A program made the position numbers and the translations under genes. Positions 11,289-22,053 of a DNA stretch of 33,636 bases are shown here, in pieces. This stretch comes from Chromera velia (taxonomy: Eukaryota; Sar; Chromeraceae), in contig JAHBMJ010000600.1 of assembly GCA_018398765.1 (NCBI GenBank), positions 1 to 33,636 of the forward strand, read 5' to 3'. A model generated the notes under the pieces. That model was not told where the DNA came from and did not search any database. It saw nothing but the letters and a program-made list of their open reading frames with translations. How positions within the stretch are numbered: the stretch's first letter is position 1; the number at the start of each line of letters is the position of its first letter.

Positions 11289-12055
11289 CAAGTGCCTGAC
11301 TGACTAACTGACTGACCGGCTGACTGACTGACTAACTGACTGACTGTTTGGCCTGTGTGCGTGCCTTGGTGTCTTCCTCAGTGCAAACATTTCTGTGTAC
11401 CCCCTCCGACAGGGGCAAGACACACCACTGTCGTCAAGTTGAACATGGGGGGGTACAGACACGCATACACGCACATGCATACTGACTGTCAGACTGACTG
11501 ACTGACTGACTCCCTGGCTGATTGACTGACTGCCTGCCTCCCTGACTGCATGCCTGCGAGACTGCCTGAATGCTTGCCTAACTAGACTGCCTGACTGCCT
11601 GACTGTCTGACTGCCTGACTGCCTGACTGTTTGCTTGCGTCTGCTTGGCTGACTGCCTGAGTCGGGTGACTGCTTGCCTGCCTGACTGTCGGACTGCCGG
11701 ACTGCCTGCTTGGCTGATTGCCTGACTGCTTGCCTGCCTGACTGCGGGACCGCCGGACTGCCTGACTGCCTGTGACTGCTTGTGACTGCCTGACTCTGCC
11801 TGACTCTGCCTGACTCTGCCTGACTGCCGGAAGTCAGTTGATTGACTGATGGGCTGATTCCCTGACTGCCTGTCTGTCTTCCTGCATGACACTGCTTGAC
11901 TCAGTCTGAACGCCTCGGAGTCCCTGCTTCACTGCACGCCTGCCTGCCTGCCTGCCTGCTTGGCTGACTGCCTGACTGCACGCCTGCCTGCTTCACTGTA
12001 AAACTGACTGCCTGCTTGGCTGACTGGCTGACTCGCTGACTGCACGCCTGCCCTA
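11289..12055. repeat. TGAC/TGCC tetranucleotide satellite block
   Basis: Long degenerate arrays of TGAC, TGCC and TAAC units fill this block: compact at 11297-11346 and 11478-11545, then diffuse to 12055. A non-repetitive insert lies at about 11347-11477. The minus-strand open frames rich in Q, S, R and A are reading frames through the satellite, not genes. Confidence 0.85.
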
Positions 12056-12496
12056 CCTGGTGCAACTGCACATGTAAGAAACGCCTGACCTTTGTCGCCT
12101 GGTTGAAGTGCTGAAGAGAAGACCGGAACTCCAGACGAGAGACGAACACCCTCAACTGAGAGGTGTGGCTAAGCCAGGGCGAGTCGACGAGAGACGAAGA
12201 CGGTTCACAGGAGCGGGTGGGTGGGTCCATAGTGCCTGAAGCGAGAGACGAGGACAAATGTTGGAAGGTGGGTATGGGGTCCGAGGGACGACGGTCGGTG
12301 GTGGCTGGGTGGGCCCCTTTTGGGGCCGCGTTGCATGCTGTAGCAATATATAGGGCCTGCGCAGAGATGAGTGCCTTAGCAATTGTATGTGAATTTTGTC
12401 ATATTTTTCCATACATGTGACCGGACTCCCTGGCTTTCGCGCGAACTGACTAGCCATTATAATTTTTTATGTCTCAATGTACGTATATATATATTC

Positions 12497-12531
<35 letters not shown>

Positions 12532-12920
12532 CGCGTACGAACGTATAAATCTAGCTGCAGCTAGTGTTGTTCGATCGTACACAAGTTGACAGTCCTCTGA
12601 ATGGGCTTCACAATCCTACCGTGAACAGCTCGAACTCCCAGCTGTGAACAAGTCCTGCATGTGCCCATTCGGTCACTCGTTCGGTCGACGCACTGCAAGT
12701 TTTTCTGCACTGACGCTGGCCCTGTTCTCCTTCCTCTGTTTTCAGACTGAGAAAGACAAATGCCTTTCGTCGGCAGACTGAAGGCTGCTCGGACTGAAGG
12801 ACACATCCGCCGTACCCTTTGCCAGTGTTCCGCCGGCCTGTTCTTCTGCTTGTCTGCCTTTTGCTTCCGTTCGCTTGTCTTCCCAGCAGAAGCAAGCCGT
12901 TGGTGACCCCTCGATCGAAG
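12056..12920. other. upstream region of the zinc-finger gene; (AT)n tract at 12484-12531
   Basis: An alternating AT tract with TATA words lies at 12484-12531, about 390 bp before the first ATG of the zinc-finger gene. I saw no convincing core promoter element. A pyrimidine-rich stretch ending in CCCAG at about 12888 could be a 3' splice site for a leader exon, or simply 5' untranslated sequence. The open frames here run through low-complexity DNA. Confidence 0.4.
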
Positions 12921-13383
12921 ATGCTCTTCTGCCCCTCCCTGGGGAGCCAAGGCCACCCGAAAACTTGCATTCCATGCAAGAACGGGGATTATTGCTTATT
13001 TGGAGCAACGTGTAGATTCTGTCACCTCCCTCATCACGCCAAGGAAGAGGAAGAGGAGGTCGCCGACTGGACTCCACTTGCGGTGGGCTTCAGAGGGCTG
13101 CTTGACAGCCAAGTCCCACGAACATACCCCAAAAACACGCAGGCAATGATAGAATCCATGGAGAAGGCACGGGACGGGGGCTCTGCAGACTTTTCACAGC
13201 TGTTCGTCGCTGCAGCGTGCAGGATGGAAATGGAAAATCAAAAACACTTGTGGGCAGTACGTGACTTTCTTAGGAGACTGTCCAACGAAAAAAACAGACC
13301 ACCAGAGTCAGTCACTTTGAATCACACCCTTCAACACGTGCGAAGGGAGTGAGGGCTTCTCGAGAGGGAAGCTAATAGTAGTA

Positions 13384-13418
<35 letters not shown>

Positions 13419-13512
13419 GTCTGCAAGGTCTGCTGGGTCTGTCTGTCTGTCTGTCTGTCTGTCTGCTAGGTCTGTCTGTCTGTCTCTCTGTTTGTCTCTC
13501 TTGCTGTCTGCC

Positions 13513-13549
<37 letters not shown>

Positions 13550-15047
13550 GTCTCTCTGTCTCTCTGTCTGTCCGCATGCATGATGGTCCTGTGCGCATGA
13601 ACAGAAACATGTGTGGATTAGTTCTGCATATATGTGTTTGCATGTTTTTAGTCCGTCCCACGCAGGTACACTCTATGTTTTGCTTTCCGCTTTCTCGTCT
13701 CTGACCGGCTGCAGGCAGCGGGTTCTAATCGAGCAGACAACTGACGAGGATAGAATGGTTTGCAAGCATTACATGCCGCACAGGCGTTTTGGTCTGACTG
13801 CGGGAGACAATGACGATAGAATCGCCCTGGCGGGTCGTGCCTCGAAACACCTACAAGTTCCTCCGCTACCAAAAAGGGCTCCGCTGCTCGAGACCATCTG
13901 CCTCTCGCTCGACCGAGATGTGGCTGACAAGGCTGAGGAGTACGGGCTACGAAAACAGACAATTGCAGACCTCATCGCAGGAAAATTCCTGCTACCAATC
14001 CAGCCTCTGTGTAAGGTACGTTCTCTCTCTGTCTCCCCCTCCCTCCCTCCTTCCTGCCCCCCACAGCTCCCCACCCTTCACGCCCTCTAGTCTCCTGCCT
14101 CTGCTTCCCTCACTCCTTCTCTCTGCTCGTGCTAGCTCGTGCTTGCCCTCCTTCATTCCGTCCCTTGCTCTGCCCCAGCTCCCAAGCATGATTCTCCCCC
14201 TTTTTTGCTCGCTTCTTTGCTCGCTTCTTTGCTCTGTAGTCTCTTTGGCGTGTCCTGCGTGGTTCTTGGACCACAAAGAAAAGAAGAAAAAAGAGAGAAA
14301 GAGAGAAATGTCAGTGAATGAAAAGTTTCTTTGCATGCATGCAGGGAGGAGTTCGACCGAAACATCTTGAAGACAAAGACTCCAGTGCCGATGCCCACAC
14401 AAACGAAAATCTGGCAGGATGGAAAACAGAAAGGCGTCGCATAGCGCGAGACAAGGCCGAGGTCAGTGTACGTTGCACGGGTTCTAGATCGTGAAGCTTG
14501 ACTTTGTGTTGGTGTGGGCGTCAGCAGAAGCTCACATGCTTTTACCACTCCGACCTGAAAAAATGTAAAGGTTGTACAATCTCATACAAAACTCTGAATC
14601 TCTTCCTAGCTCATCAATGGCTTATGATCACACTCCACTCCTTTTCCCAGAAGACACTAACGAACTGAAGCTTTCATCTCGTACAAGTTCGCTGTGGTTT
14701 CTGCATCGATGACACTACTATGTTCTCCCTTCTTTTCTCTCTGCACTCCCTCAGGCCTTTCCTGGTGAGGTCTGGGTCGAGCGACTGGCTGACTTGGAGA
14801 GGGAAACGCCAAACGAAAAACACTCATGGTGGGTGGGTGGTTCGGTGGGTTGAGGAGGGTTTGGAGGAGTGTCCAGAGCTGCAAGGAATGAAGAGCGAGG
14901 GGGCGAGCTCCCACTCTCTTCTTTTTGTGGCCGCTTTCTTTTCTCATTCATTCGTTCCCAGCCTTCTTCGGTACGCTCATTCGCTTTTCTGTCCTGCCCC
15001 TCCCGCTCTCCTCTCTCTCTCTGCCTCTGTCTCCCTCTCTCTCTGAG

Positions 15048-15080
<33 letters not shown>

Positions 15081-17369
15081 GTGCATGCAGCTACCGCATT
15101 GTATTTTCCTTTCCAGTTCTGTTTCCAGCCTTCCTCCTTTCTCTTTTCTCTTTCCTCTCTCTCTCTCTCTCTCGACCGTGTGTGTCTGTGTGTGTCTGCA
15201 GGCGGAGGAAAAGAGAGGTCGAGAATCCCTCAGTCGAGCAGGAGGGTCTCCAGTCCACGGGCTCTGGGGAACGATCTGGAAGAGCACTTCTGAATCACAC
15301 GGTGAGCAGTTTCACTCAAATCCTTGACTTTGAACTATTTTGTGATGAACGCTGTCGATGATTGCTTGCAGGATTTCGGCTGTTGCGGGACCGACTCAGG
15401 CTGAGGGTCTGTATGGGTGTCATCGAGTCTGCTGTCGGAGAAGCAGATCAACCTTTGGGCATGCTTTGTTTCCCGTCCTTTGTTTTTCAACGTAGATGAG
15501 CTAGAGTGAAGCCTTCTCTCTGCCCTCTCCTTTCCTCTCTCTGTGTGACATCCTCTCCTCACCCCTCTTTCTCTGCCTTCGCCTCCTCTTTCCTTTCTCT
15601 CTTTCTGCCCTCCTTCTCTTCTCTCCTTTCCCCCCCCCTCTCCTCTCTTTCTTCTTTCTGTCCTCCTTCTCTTCTCTCCTTGTTGGGCTTTTCCTCCTCT
15701 CCTCTCGTCTCTCTCTGCCCTCATCCTCCTCTCTCCTTTCTCTCTCCCCGCTTCTCCTCTCTCTCTCTCTCCCTCCCTCCCTTCTCCCCCCTTTCTCTCT
15801 GCCTCCCCTCTCCTTTGTGCTCGGAGACTCTAGCTCTCTGTCCCCAACGTGTTGTTGGACGTCAATGAACGATGAAGCTAGTTAGTGAGGAGAAAGACTT
15901 CGTACGTTAGCAAGTGGGTGATTGAGGAAGTTGATCAGTTCGTCTCATGCACAAGAATGGCTTATATGATCACACATCACTCCTTTTCCCAGAAGACACT
16001 AACGAACTGAAGCTTTCATCTCGTACAAGTTCGCTGTGGCCTAGAGGGCCCGCTGCTTGGAGGTGCACTTCAGCGAACCACACACTGCATTGCGTGTAGT
16101 CTGCAGGCAACAAACTTGGACTTGATTCATTGGCCCGCACGCACAGTGAATGGTAGAGCGAAGTGGCCTTCGTCACCGCTCAACTTGAAGAAGAAAAGCA
16201 GATCCATGGTAAGTCGATCATTGCACGACTGCACGACCGCAGTGACTTCTCCTCACTTGCTACACGTCGTGCAGGTCTCAGAAAGCAGCTCGTCGTCGGG
16301 GAAGAGCTCGTTGGACGGGGCGCCGGTGCTGATGAAGGTTGGCGCGGGGATTGCATTGCATCGTCTGAGCTCTTGTCCCCTTTTATGAACTATTTCTTGA
16401 TTAATCGGAGGTGTCATTGTGTTCTCTCTCCCTCCATGTTTCGTGTCCACTTTCGTCGCTTTTTGCTTTCATCGCTTTGTGTCTCGATCTCTATCTTTGT
16501 ATCCCCAGCTATCTGTCAATCGCTCTATCTTCAATCCGATTCGCCTCTCAATCTACCTGTCAGTGCGGTTATTTACAGGCTGAATACCGGTCCACGTTCC
16601 AGGAGCCAGGCAGATGCGCTTGCGCCTGGCCCAGTTGAGTAATCTCTCTTCGGCTTTGACTGTGGTCGCTCTGTCATCCGATCTCTAGGCAGGCGCGTGC
16701 ATGTTTGTGACAGTATGCACGTGCGCGTTCGCACGGGACACTGGATGAGTGATTTGCTGTGTGTCCAGAAATAGAAAAACCTCTAGACTCCGTGTTGCAC
16801 GATCGGTTTGTGTCTCTACCGGCATGCATGAACGCCTTCATTAGATGCGTGGATGCGTAAAGAATTTTGTGAATCATTGTTTTCTGCAGGTCACCTGGAA
16901 GCCCCCCGGTAATCGCAAGCTGGAATCGGACAGCAAAGAAAGCAACGGGGCAGAAGCCCTGTTGAAAGAGAGGCTTGAAGGTCTAGCAGAGCTGTTGTGG
17001 TGCAAGCGGCACCAGAGAACGACGAGTTCCCCCTTTGTGCGGGCTCTGGTCCGCCCAACAGACGGGTCTGCGTTTGACGATCTTGTGAGGACAGGTTTTG
17101 TCTCTTCTGGCGTTGCTTACAAGGTGACCTTGAACGTGCAGCCTGACGCAGCTAAGCCTTCAACCTCTACTGCACCATCGGCTTCTGCTTCTTCTTCATC
17201 ATCTGCGTCTTCGTCTTCTTCCTCTTCTTCTTCTTCTTCCAAACGATCGCACCGGTGTATCTTGAAGACTGCAGCAGAGATGGCAGAAGAAGAAAAAGAG
17301 AGAAACGAGCAGATGGACAAACTCAAGGAAGAATTGCGCAAGACATGGAGAAAGAACTTGAAACCCTAG
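12921..17369 (+). CDS. CCCH-type zinc-finger protein, eight exons
   Basis: This is a probable RNA-binding protein of unknown target. Exons: 12921-13348, 13715-14015, 14345-14461, 14755-14828, 15202-15301, 16107-16208, 16275-16337 and 16890-17369. All junctions are GT...AG, phases agree throughout, and the sum is 555 codons with the stop. The start was chosen as the first ATG before the finger, with A at -3. Residues about 15-35 hold CKNGDYCLFGATCRFCH, a C-x5-C-x5-C-x3-H finger preceded by TCIPC. That style is common in alveolate proteins. An acidic run follows the finger. The middle exons show nothing recognisable. The last exon carries a long serine run (about 17185-17240) and a charged coiled-coil-like tail ending at TAG 17367. 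Donors at 14829 and 16338 are weaker than the rest, so the small central exons are the least certain part. Confidence 0.65.
13349..13714 (+). repeat. first intron of the zinc-finger gene, filled by a (TCTG)n array
   Basis: Donor GTGAGG at 13349 and acceptor CTGCAG ending at 13714. The tetranucleotide TCTG, with TCTC variants, runs from about 13381 to 13572. The alternative donor at 13338 would leave the wrong phase for the next exon, so 13349 was preferred. Confidence 0.6.
14616..14697 (+). repeat. intronic direct repeat, copy 1 (intron 3 of zinc-finger gene)
   Basis: An 82-bp segment from AATGGCTTAT to GCTGTGG recurs almost unchanged at 15956-16039, with only a few small differences near its left end. 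The two copies lie in introns 3 and 5 of the same gene. Each contains TTTTCCCAG, which could act as a 3' splice site. Confidence 0.85.
15002..15835 (+). repeat. pyrimidine-rich intronic tracts of the zinc-finger gene
   Basis: TC-rich microsatellites lie at 15002-15090 and 15120-15172 in intron 4, and at 15510-15835 in intron 5. The sense strand is almost purely pyrimidine there. The open frames through them encode only Ser/Leu/Phe/Pro low-complexity peptides. Confidence 0.8.
15956..16039 (+). repeat. intronic direct repeat, copy 2 (intron 5 of zinc-finger gene)
   Basis: This is the partner of 14616-14697. From ACTCCTTTTCCCAG to GCTGTGG the copies read identically. Similarity stops abruptly on both sides. 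Confidence 0.85.
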
Positions 17370-17478
17370 CATTTCAAACACAACGTGTGTGGTAGATGGC
17401 AATCACGGAGTCTGTTCAAAATTTTCTGTTTTCTTTTGTCTTATGTTCTCGTTTTCTGTGTTTTTGTATGCTTCGGGT

Positions 17479-19657
17479 ATGGCTGGACACGAAACAGACC
17501 CTGACATGTTCCGCGGCTTGATTACCCATTCAGAGGACTTCCCTTTTCCTCGAGCAATCCACCTTGGGCCAGAGCTTGCTGGCGCAACACGCGAGCTTCT
17601 CAGCACCTTTTTTGAAGACAAGCTCTACGACGCGACAGTCGCTTTCCTTGAGCTTCAACAGGCGATCGCAAATCTATGGTCTCGGCTGGCTGACTGCAAG
17701 GCCGGGACTGCTGATGGTAGAAAACGTTCTGTGCAAGCAGCTGCCGCAAAAGCATCGAAAAGAGGACATCTCAGCACCCTTCGTACAGATGAAAAGGAGT
17801 ACTCAGCGCTGTTCGGAGGGAACGCAACTGGGGCTCCTTTTTCTGAAAATTGGGAAACTGCAAAGAGCGGTCAAGCCACAAAACACTACGCCCTTGCCCG
17901 AGAGTTTCTTCAGCGTATTCTTCCCTATTTGGCAGCTGCGCATTTGCGCGAATCCAGAGGCCTTGATCACGTGAGTCCTACTGGAACAGCGTTTTGTGAT
18001 TGACACAGATTGCCCACAAGCCTTCAGGATTGTTTCCCTGTGTTGGCCTGCGTCTTGTTGCAGAAAAGCGACCAGCTTGATGCGCACGTGTTGGAGGAGG
18101 CTGTTGAAGTGCTGAAAAGGATTCTTCATCTCGAGGTCAGTCCTTTCGAAGCAAGCTGGTTTCTGAGGACCAAACGAGCTTTCAAAATCCTTCAGAATTG
18201 CCGGTTTTTTATCCGCAGGAAACGCAGAAGCAAACAGATGTTTCGGGGCAATGCCATGCCGAGGATAAGAAGGGCAGACAAAAAGGAGCAAAGCCGGGCA
18301 GCGAGTCGCAGATCCGACTGATCAGCACAGAGAATGCGGGGAACACGTGCTACCTCGGTTCTTGTTTACAGATGGTGCTGCCCCCGTTGCCTGTCGCAAC
18401 ACATCTGCGAAATGCTTCGGCTCGGGGGCTTCCCTCGGGTGCGAACAAAGACGCTTTCAAGTTGTACAGGGACATTCTGTATGCCTACACGAACGGGATC
18501 CAGAAGAACATCGGAATGAAGAGGGTGAACAGGATGAGAGAGCTGCTCGGATTCGCAGAAGGTGCACAGCAAGATGCGCACAAGTGCTACGTCCAACTCA
18601 CTCTTGCTCTTGGAGTGGGAGAAGGGACAGGCAAGCTTGTCCACATCACGAATTGGAAGACCACAGACGGTCCCTCGCAGTTCGGCACTGAAGTCATTGT
18701 CGACCCTTTCCTTCAATTTGGGGTTTCAGCCAAGACAGGAAAGGCCGTCAAGCTCACGACCCTCATCAAAGAGCACCAGTTCCCGCTGATCAAGAAAAGG
18801 CCGGGTTTTCTGACGAAGGAAGACAAGGGTCACGAATACAAGGAGACAATCGATGTCGAGACCGGAACTGTCACCAAGGTCAGCTAGGTTCCGGCCTGTC
18901 TTCCTATCTGTCTGTCTACCTCAAATCAAGGCCAGGCAGGCACATTGGCTTCAACTCACCCTCCCATGTTCTTCTGGTGTATTCGCATGAACCTGCAGTA
19001 CTACGGCCAAGCGGAATCTCAGTCTTCTCTGCTCGTCTTCCCAGAGCATTTTGTGACCTTCATCAAGAGGGCAACCGGGGTTCCCGTGCAAGGGCAGGGC
19101 CGTGTCCTGTTTGATGACCATTTAGACCTTTCTCAATTCCAGTCAGCCGCCTCTCCCCTTTGAGCCAGCGTGCCAGTGGGCCAGGCTGAGATGCGAAAAC
19201 ATTTGTCAAATTGATTTTTGCAGCCTTGATGGGGACTCGGCTTTGCAAGCCGCGGCAAAGACAGAGGATCCCAGAAGGAGCGAGAGAGAGATTCGTGATG
19301 CTCTCGTCACTGGGTGCGGGACATCTTCTTTCGACCTTGTCGGGGCAGTCCTCTACTTTGGTCAGGCAACTCTCTCAAGCCACTTTCTCGAGCTCTCACC
19401 ATAGTTACAAGGCCTTGATTCATCACCCTGTGTCGCCCTGTATCTTTTTTTCGCATGTCTTTGTGAATCAGGTGACGTCGGCGTAAACTCTGGGCACTAC
19501 ATGGCTATTTAATAAAAAACTGAGCGAATCGGAGTGGGTCCTTTTCAATGATGTAAAAGAGCCAAAGCGAATGTCCAGGTCTTCTCCAGAGTTCAGGGAC
19601 CTTGCTTTGGATAAGACCGCTTACATTCTCTTCTTTAAGAGAAGCAAGGGCGCGTAA
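17479..19657 (+). CDS. ubiquitin-specific protease (USP/UCH family), six exons, one frameshift
   Basis: This cysteine protease would remove ubiquitin from proteins. Exons: 17479-17970, 18064-18135, 18219-18878, 18999-19141, 19224-19360 and 19472-19657. All are GT...AG and phases agree. The Cys box is TENAGNTCYLGSCLQMV, with catalytic Cys near residue 232. GAQQDAHKCYVQL follows, with Lys where the family usually has Glu. Next come PEHFVTFIKR and VLFDDHLDLSQF, then FDLVGAVLYFG spliced to DVGVNSGHYMAI (His box, His near 510). WVLFNDVK and AYILFFKR complete the C-terminus. One extra T in the run at 19508-19510 puts a stop directly after the His box; without it the model is 562 residues. The first about 190 residues match no domain I know, and no CxxC zinc finger is visible. 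The first ATG follows the upstream gene's stop by only 109 bp. Confidence 0.85.
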
Positions 19658-19939
19658 AAGGAAACAGGCCGGGGAAGCGTTGCTCGATTTCGCTCGCATA
19701 ACTAAAATTAATTTAAGTAATCACGTTATACGGTGATACATCATAATAACACAGTATCTTAGTCTATCAGACTCTATCTACCGTTGTGTATATGTGTAAG
19801 TTACAGTGTAACTTTAAAAACAACTTATAAAATTTGATATATATAATATATTGAATTAGTACATATATGTTACTATCAATGTTTACTACTACATTGTTTA
19901 GAAGTTATAGCATGCAAAGCCCAGACAGATTGTTGTTTG
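19658..19939. other. AT-rich 3' flank of the protease gene
   Basis: No gene seen. The sequence becomes sharply AT-rich (TATATA words around 19840-19860) after the protease stop codon. Confidence 0.5.
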
Positions 19940-20065
19940 TTAGCGGCCTGGGAAACCAGGTGGGCCACGGGGTGTGGTCTGAGCCTCAGCGATGAGGTAC
20001 ATCCCCCTGTCATTTGCGGGCGAGACCTCTATAAGACAAAACGGCGACAGTGCTCTAGGGCACCA
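19940..20065. ncRNA. GC-rich hairpin island, candidate structured RNA or SINE-like element
   Basis: A GC-rich island sits inside AT-rich DNA. It has three perfect short hairpins: CCTGG-GAAA-CCAGG at 19947-19960, CCTCA-GCGA-TGAGG at 19984-19997 and GTGC-TCTAGG-GCAC at 20050-20063. The first two have GNRA tetraloops. The second sits inside a longer possible stem pairing GGGG (19969-19972) with CCCC (20003-20006). All hairpins can form on either strand's transcript, but the GNRA loops are specific to the + strand. I do not recognise the family; no tRNA A/B boxes or known ribozyme core could be fitted. Confidence 0.35.
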
Positions 20066-20817
20066 CTAATCACTTACATTTTTTTATGTTTATTGATGTC
20101 ATTATATTTATTTTAAAAATGTTTAGAAAACTGTATATATAATTCTGCACCACTAATTAGTAAGTGGGCTTACTTATATACTTATGAGCTTTTTATAAAA
20201 GAATTTGACGTCTGTTTACGGTATATTTTGAAGCAAATGTTGTTTACATATCCAGCTACTGATTGAATTACTCTAGCTGCACGTCTACGATTGTACGCAT
20301 GACTGTGCCACTATGTGCCACAGGTTCTGGTCCACTTCTGGATACTTAATTTGAATTTCAACGAGCGTGAGAGGCCGGAGCCATGGGATGGTATGTGCGA
20401 TTCAATTCCAAAGCGAGCAATTGTCTGAACAAGGAAACAAAAGAGGACTTTATGTGTCTCGATCCCCCTTCTAGTCCCCCTTGCCTCGCGATGAGACCCT
20501 AGTGGTAGAGGTCAGAGGAGCGGTGCGAGTAAAGAAAGAAAGAGGAGAGAACGAAGAGAAAAGAAAACAGCTAGGAGGAAGGAAGAGCTTTTCCCTCCCG
20601 CTCCGAAAGAGAATCAAAAGGGACCTGCCTTCAAGCCCCCCTCTCTCCCACTCCCGATTGATGAGTCAAGTGAATTAAGTTGAAGGAAGATATTCTTATG
20701 AGTGAGTGAAACTGGTACGTGTGGTCTAGTGAGACTTCGTTGATCTCTCTTTCCCTGTCTGTCTGTCTGTCTGTTTCCGTCAAAGGGACACCCATCGCTC
20801 AGGCAGACAAATCCACA
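20066..20817. other. intergenic, no gene seen
   Basis: AT-rich to about 20260, then mixed sequence. GCACCACTAAT occurs twice (about 20060 and 20147). A short Lys/Arg/Glu-rich open frame at 20481-20678 runs through purine-rich sequence and is not considered a gene. Confidence 0.5.
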
Positions 20818-20827
20818 AACACACACA

Positions 20828-20869
<42 letters not shown>

Positions 20870-21862
20870 TTTCCTTCCCCAGAAGATGTACGCGTGCGAT
20901 GGATTCATCAATCAATCATTCGCTTTTCTGCACACCGCCACCAACTCACTGACACAACGCCGATCGAAGTGTCGTTTCGAAGGCTGCATGGATGTATTTA
21001 CAGGTGTCAGGAAGGGCGGTACCCATACATGGACGTGCAAAGAAAGACAGACGGGAAATAATTGATTTCACAGAGAGAGAGAGAATCCGGGAGGGAGGGA
21101 GAGAGGGAGGGAGCACGAATCACTTTTTCCTCTGGCTGGTTGTTTTGTCTCTTGATTGACTCCCTCCCTTCTTGTCCCTCCCTCCCTCACCCCGCCGTCG
21201 GGCAGGCAGGCAGGCAGCCAGGCAGGCAGACACGAAGCTTAGACAGAAACTCACCAAAGCCGAAACAGTCAGGGAGAAGTCAACAAACATGCCAAGAGAA
21301 AGAAAGACTGATCCCCTGAAAAACCGAAGAAGGCACACACGCATACGCGCGCACGCACTCCGTTACTCACCCAAACAAAAAAAAAAGGTTGAGAGATGAA
21401 GGGTGGAAAGCGCTGAGTTGAAGAGAAGAGGGGGCTCGAGTGACTGAGTGAGTGAATGAGTGAGTGAGTGAATGGATGAGTGGCCCGGGCAGACGTACGT
21501 ACACCCTTTCCCTCCTGGCTTCCCCCATGTCCTTCTTCTTTTTACGGGACCGGCCTGCGTCCCCACGTCTTTTCTTTCAGTTCCTACGTCATGTGTCCTC
21601 TTCTCCTTCCCTCTGTTCTCTATCCACGCCTTCCTTCCTTCCTTCCTTCCTTCCTTTCCTTCTCTATTCTGTCCGCTTCCCTTCTCTTGTTGTCTCGGAC
21701 GAAGTCTATAAGAGCGAGTGTAGCGTGGAAATTGTAGAGACACACAAACAGACAGGCAGGCAGGCAGACAGACAGACAGACAGAAAGAAAGAGACAAAAC
21801 ATACAAACACACGTGGACGCACACAGACGCACACGTACAGAGAGAGAGAGAGAGAGAGAGAG
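20818..21862. repeat. cluster of microsatellites between the convergent genes
   Basis: (CA)n followed directly by (GA)n lies at about 20818-20870. GAGG-rich DNA is at 21070-21115, CAGG units at 21203-21232 and GAGT/GAAT units at 21436-21480. TTCC units lie at 21628-21656, CAGA/CAGG units at 21750-21800 and (GA)n at about 21838-21862. No coding sequence is supported in this stretch. Confidence 0.75.
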
Positions 21863-22053
21863 GAAGGGAGGGAAGCCAGAACGGGGGGGGGAGGGAGAGG
21901 GAGAAGGGCGCTGAGTTCTTGTTAACAAGAACGTCATCACCTCATTTGTCCTCTCTCCTCTCCTCTCTTCTCCCTTCTTCCCATTCACAGACAGGCAGAC
22001 AGGCAGCGTCTTTTCATCCGCACGTCCTCCTTCTCCTTCCTGGTCGTCCCCGG

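Noticed and set aside
11289..12055. CRISPR-like or repeat-spacer array
   Set aside because: The units are four-base TGAC/TGCC repeats without constant spacer length. This is a microsatellite in a eukaryotic setting.
15360..15400. An additional exon of the zinc-finger gene after the TTGCAG at about 15372
   Set aside because: Read in the required phase it meets TGA before any donor. Skipping to 16107 keeps the frame.
16579..16640. An exon between 16337 and 16890 in the zinc-finger gene
   Set aside because: It has an acceptor, but the in-phase reading reaches a stop, and using the only donor gives a stop at the start of the next exon. Direct joining to 16890 is in phase.
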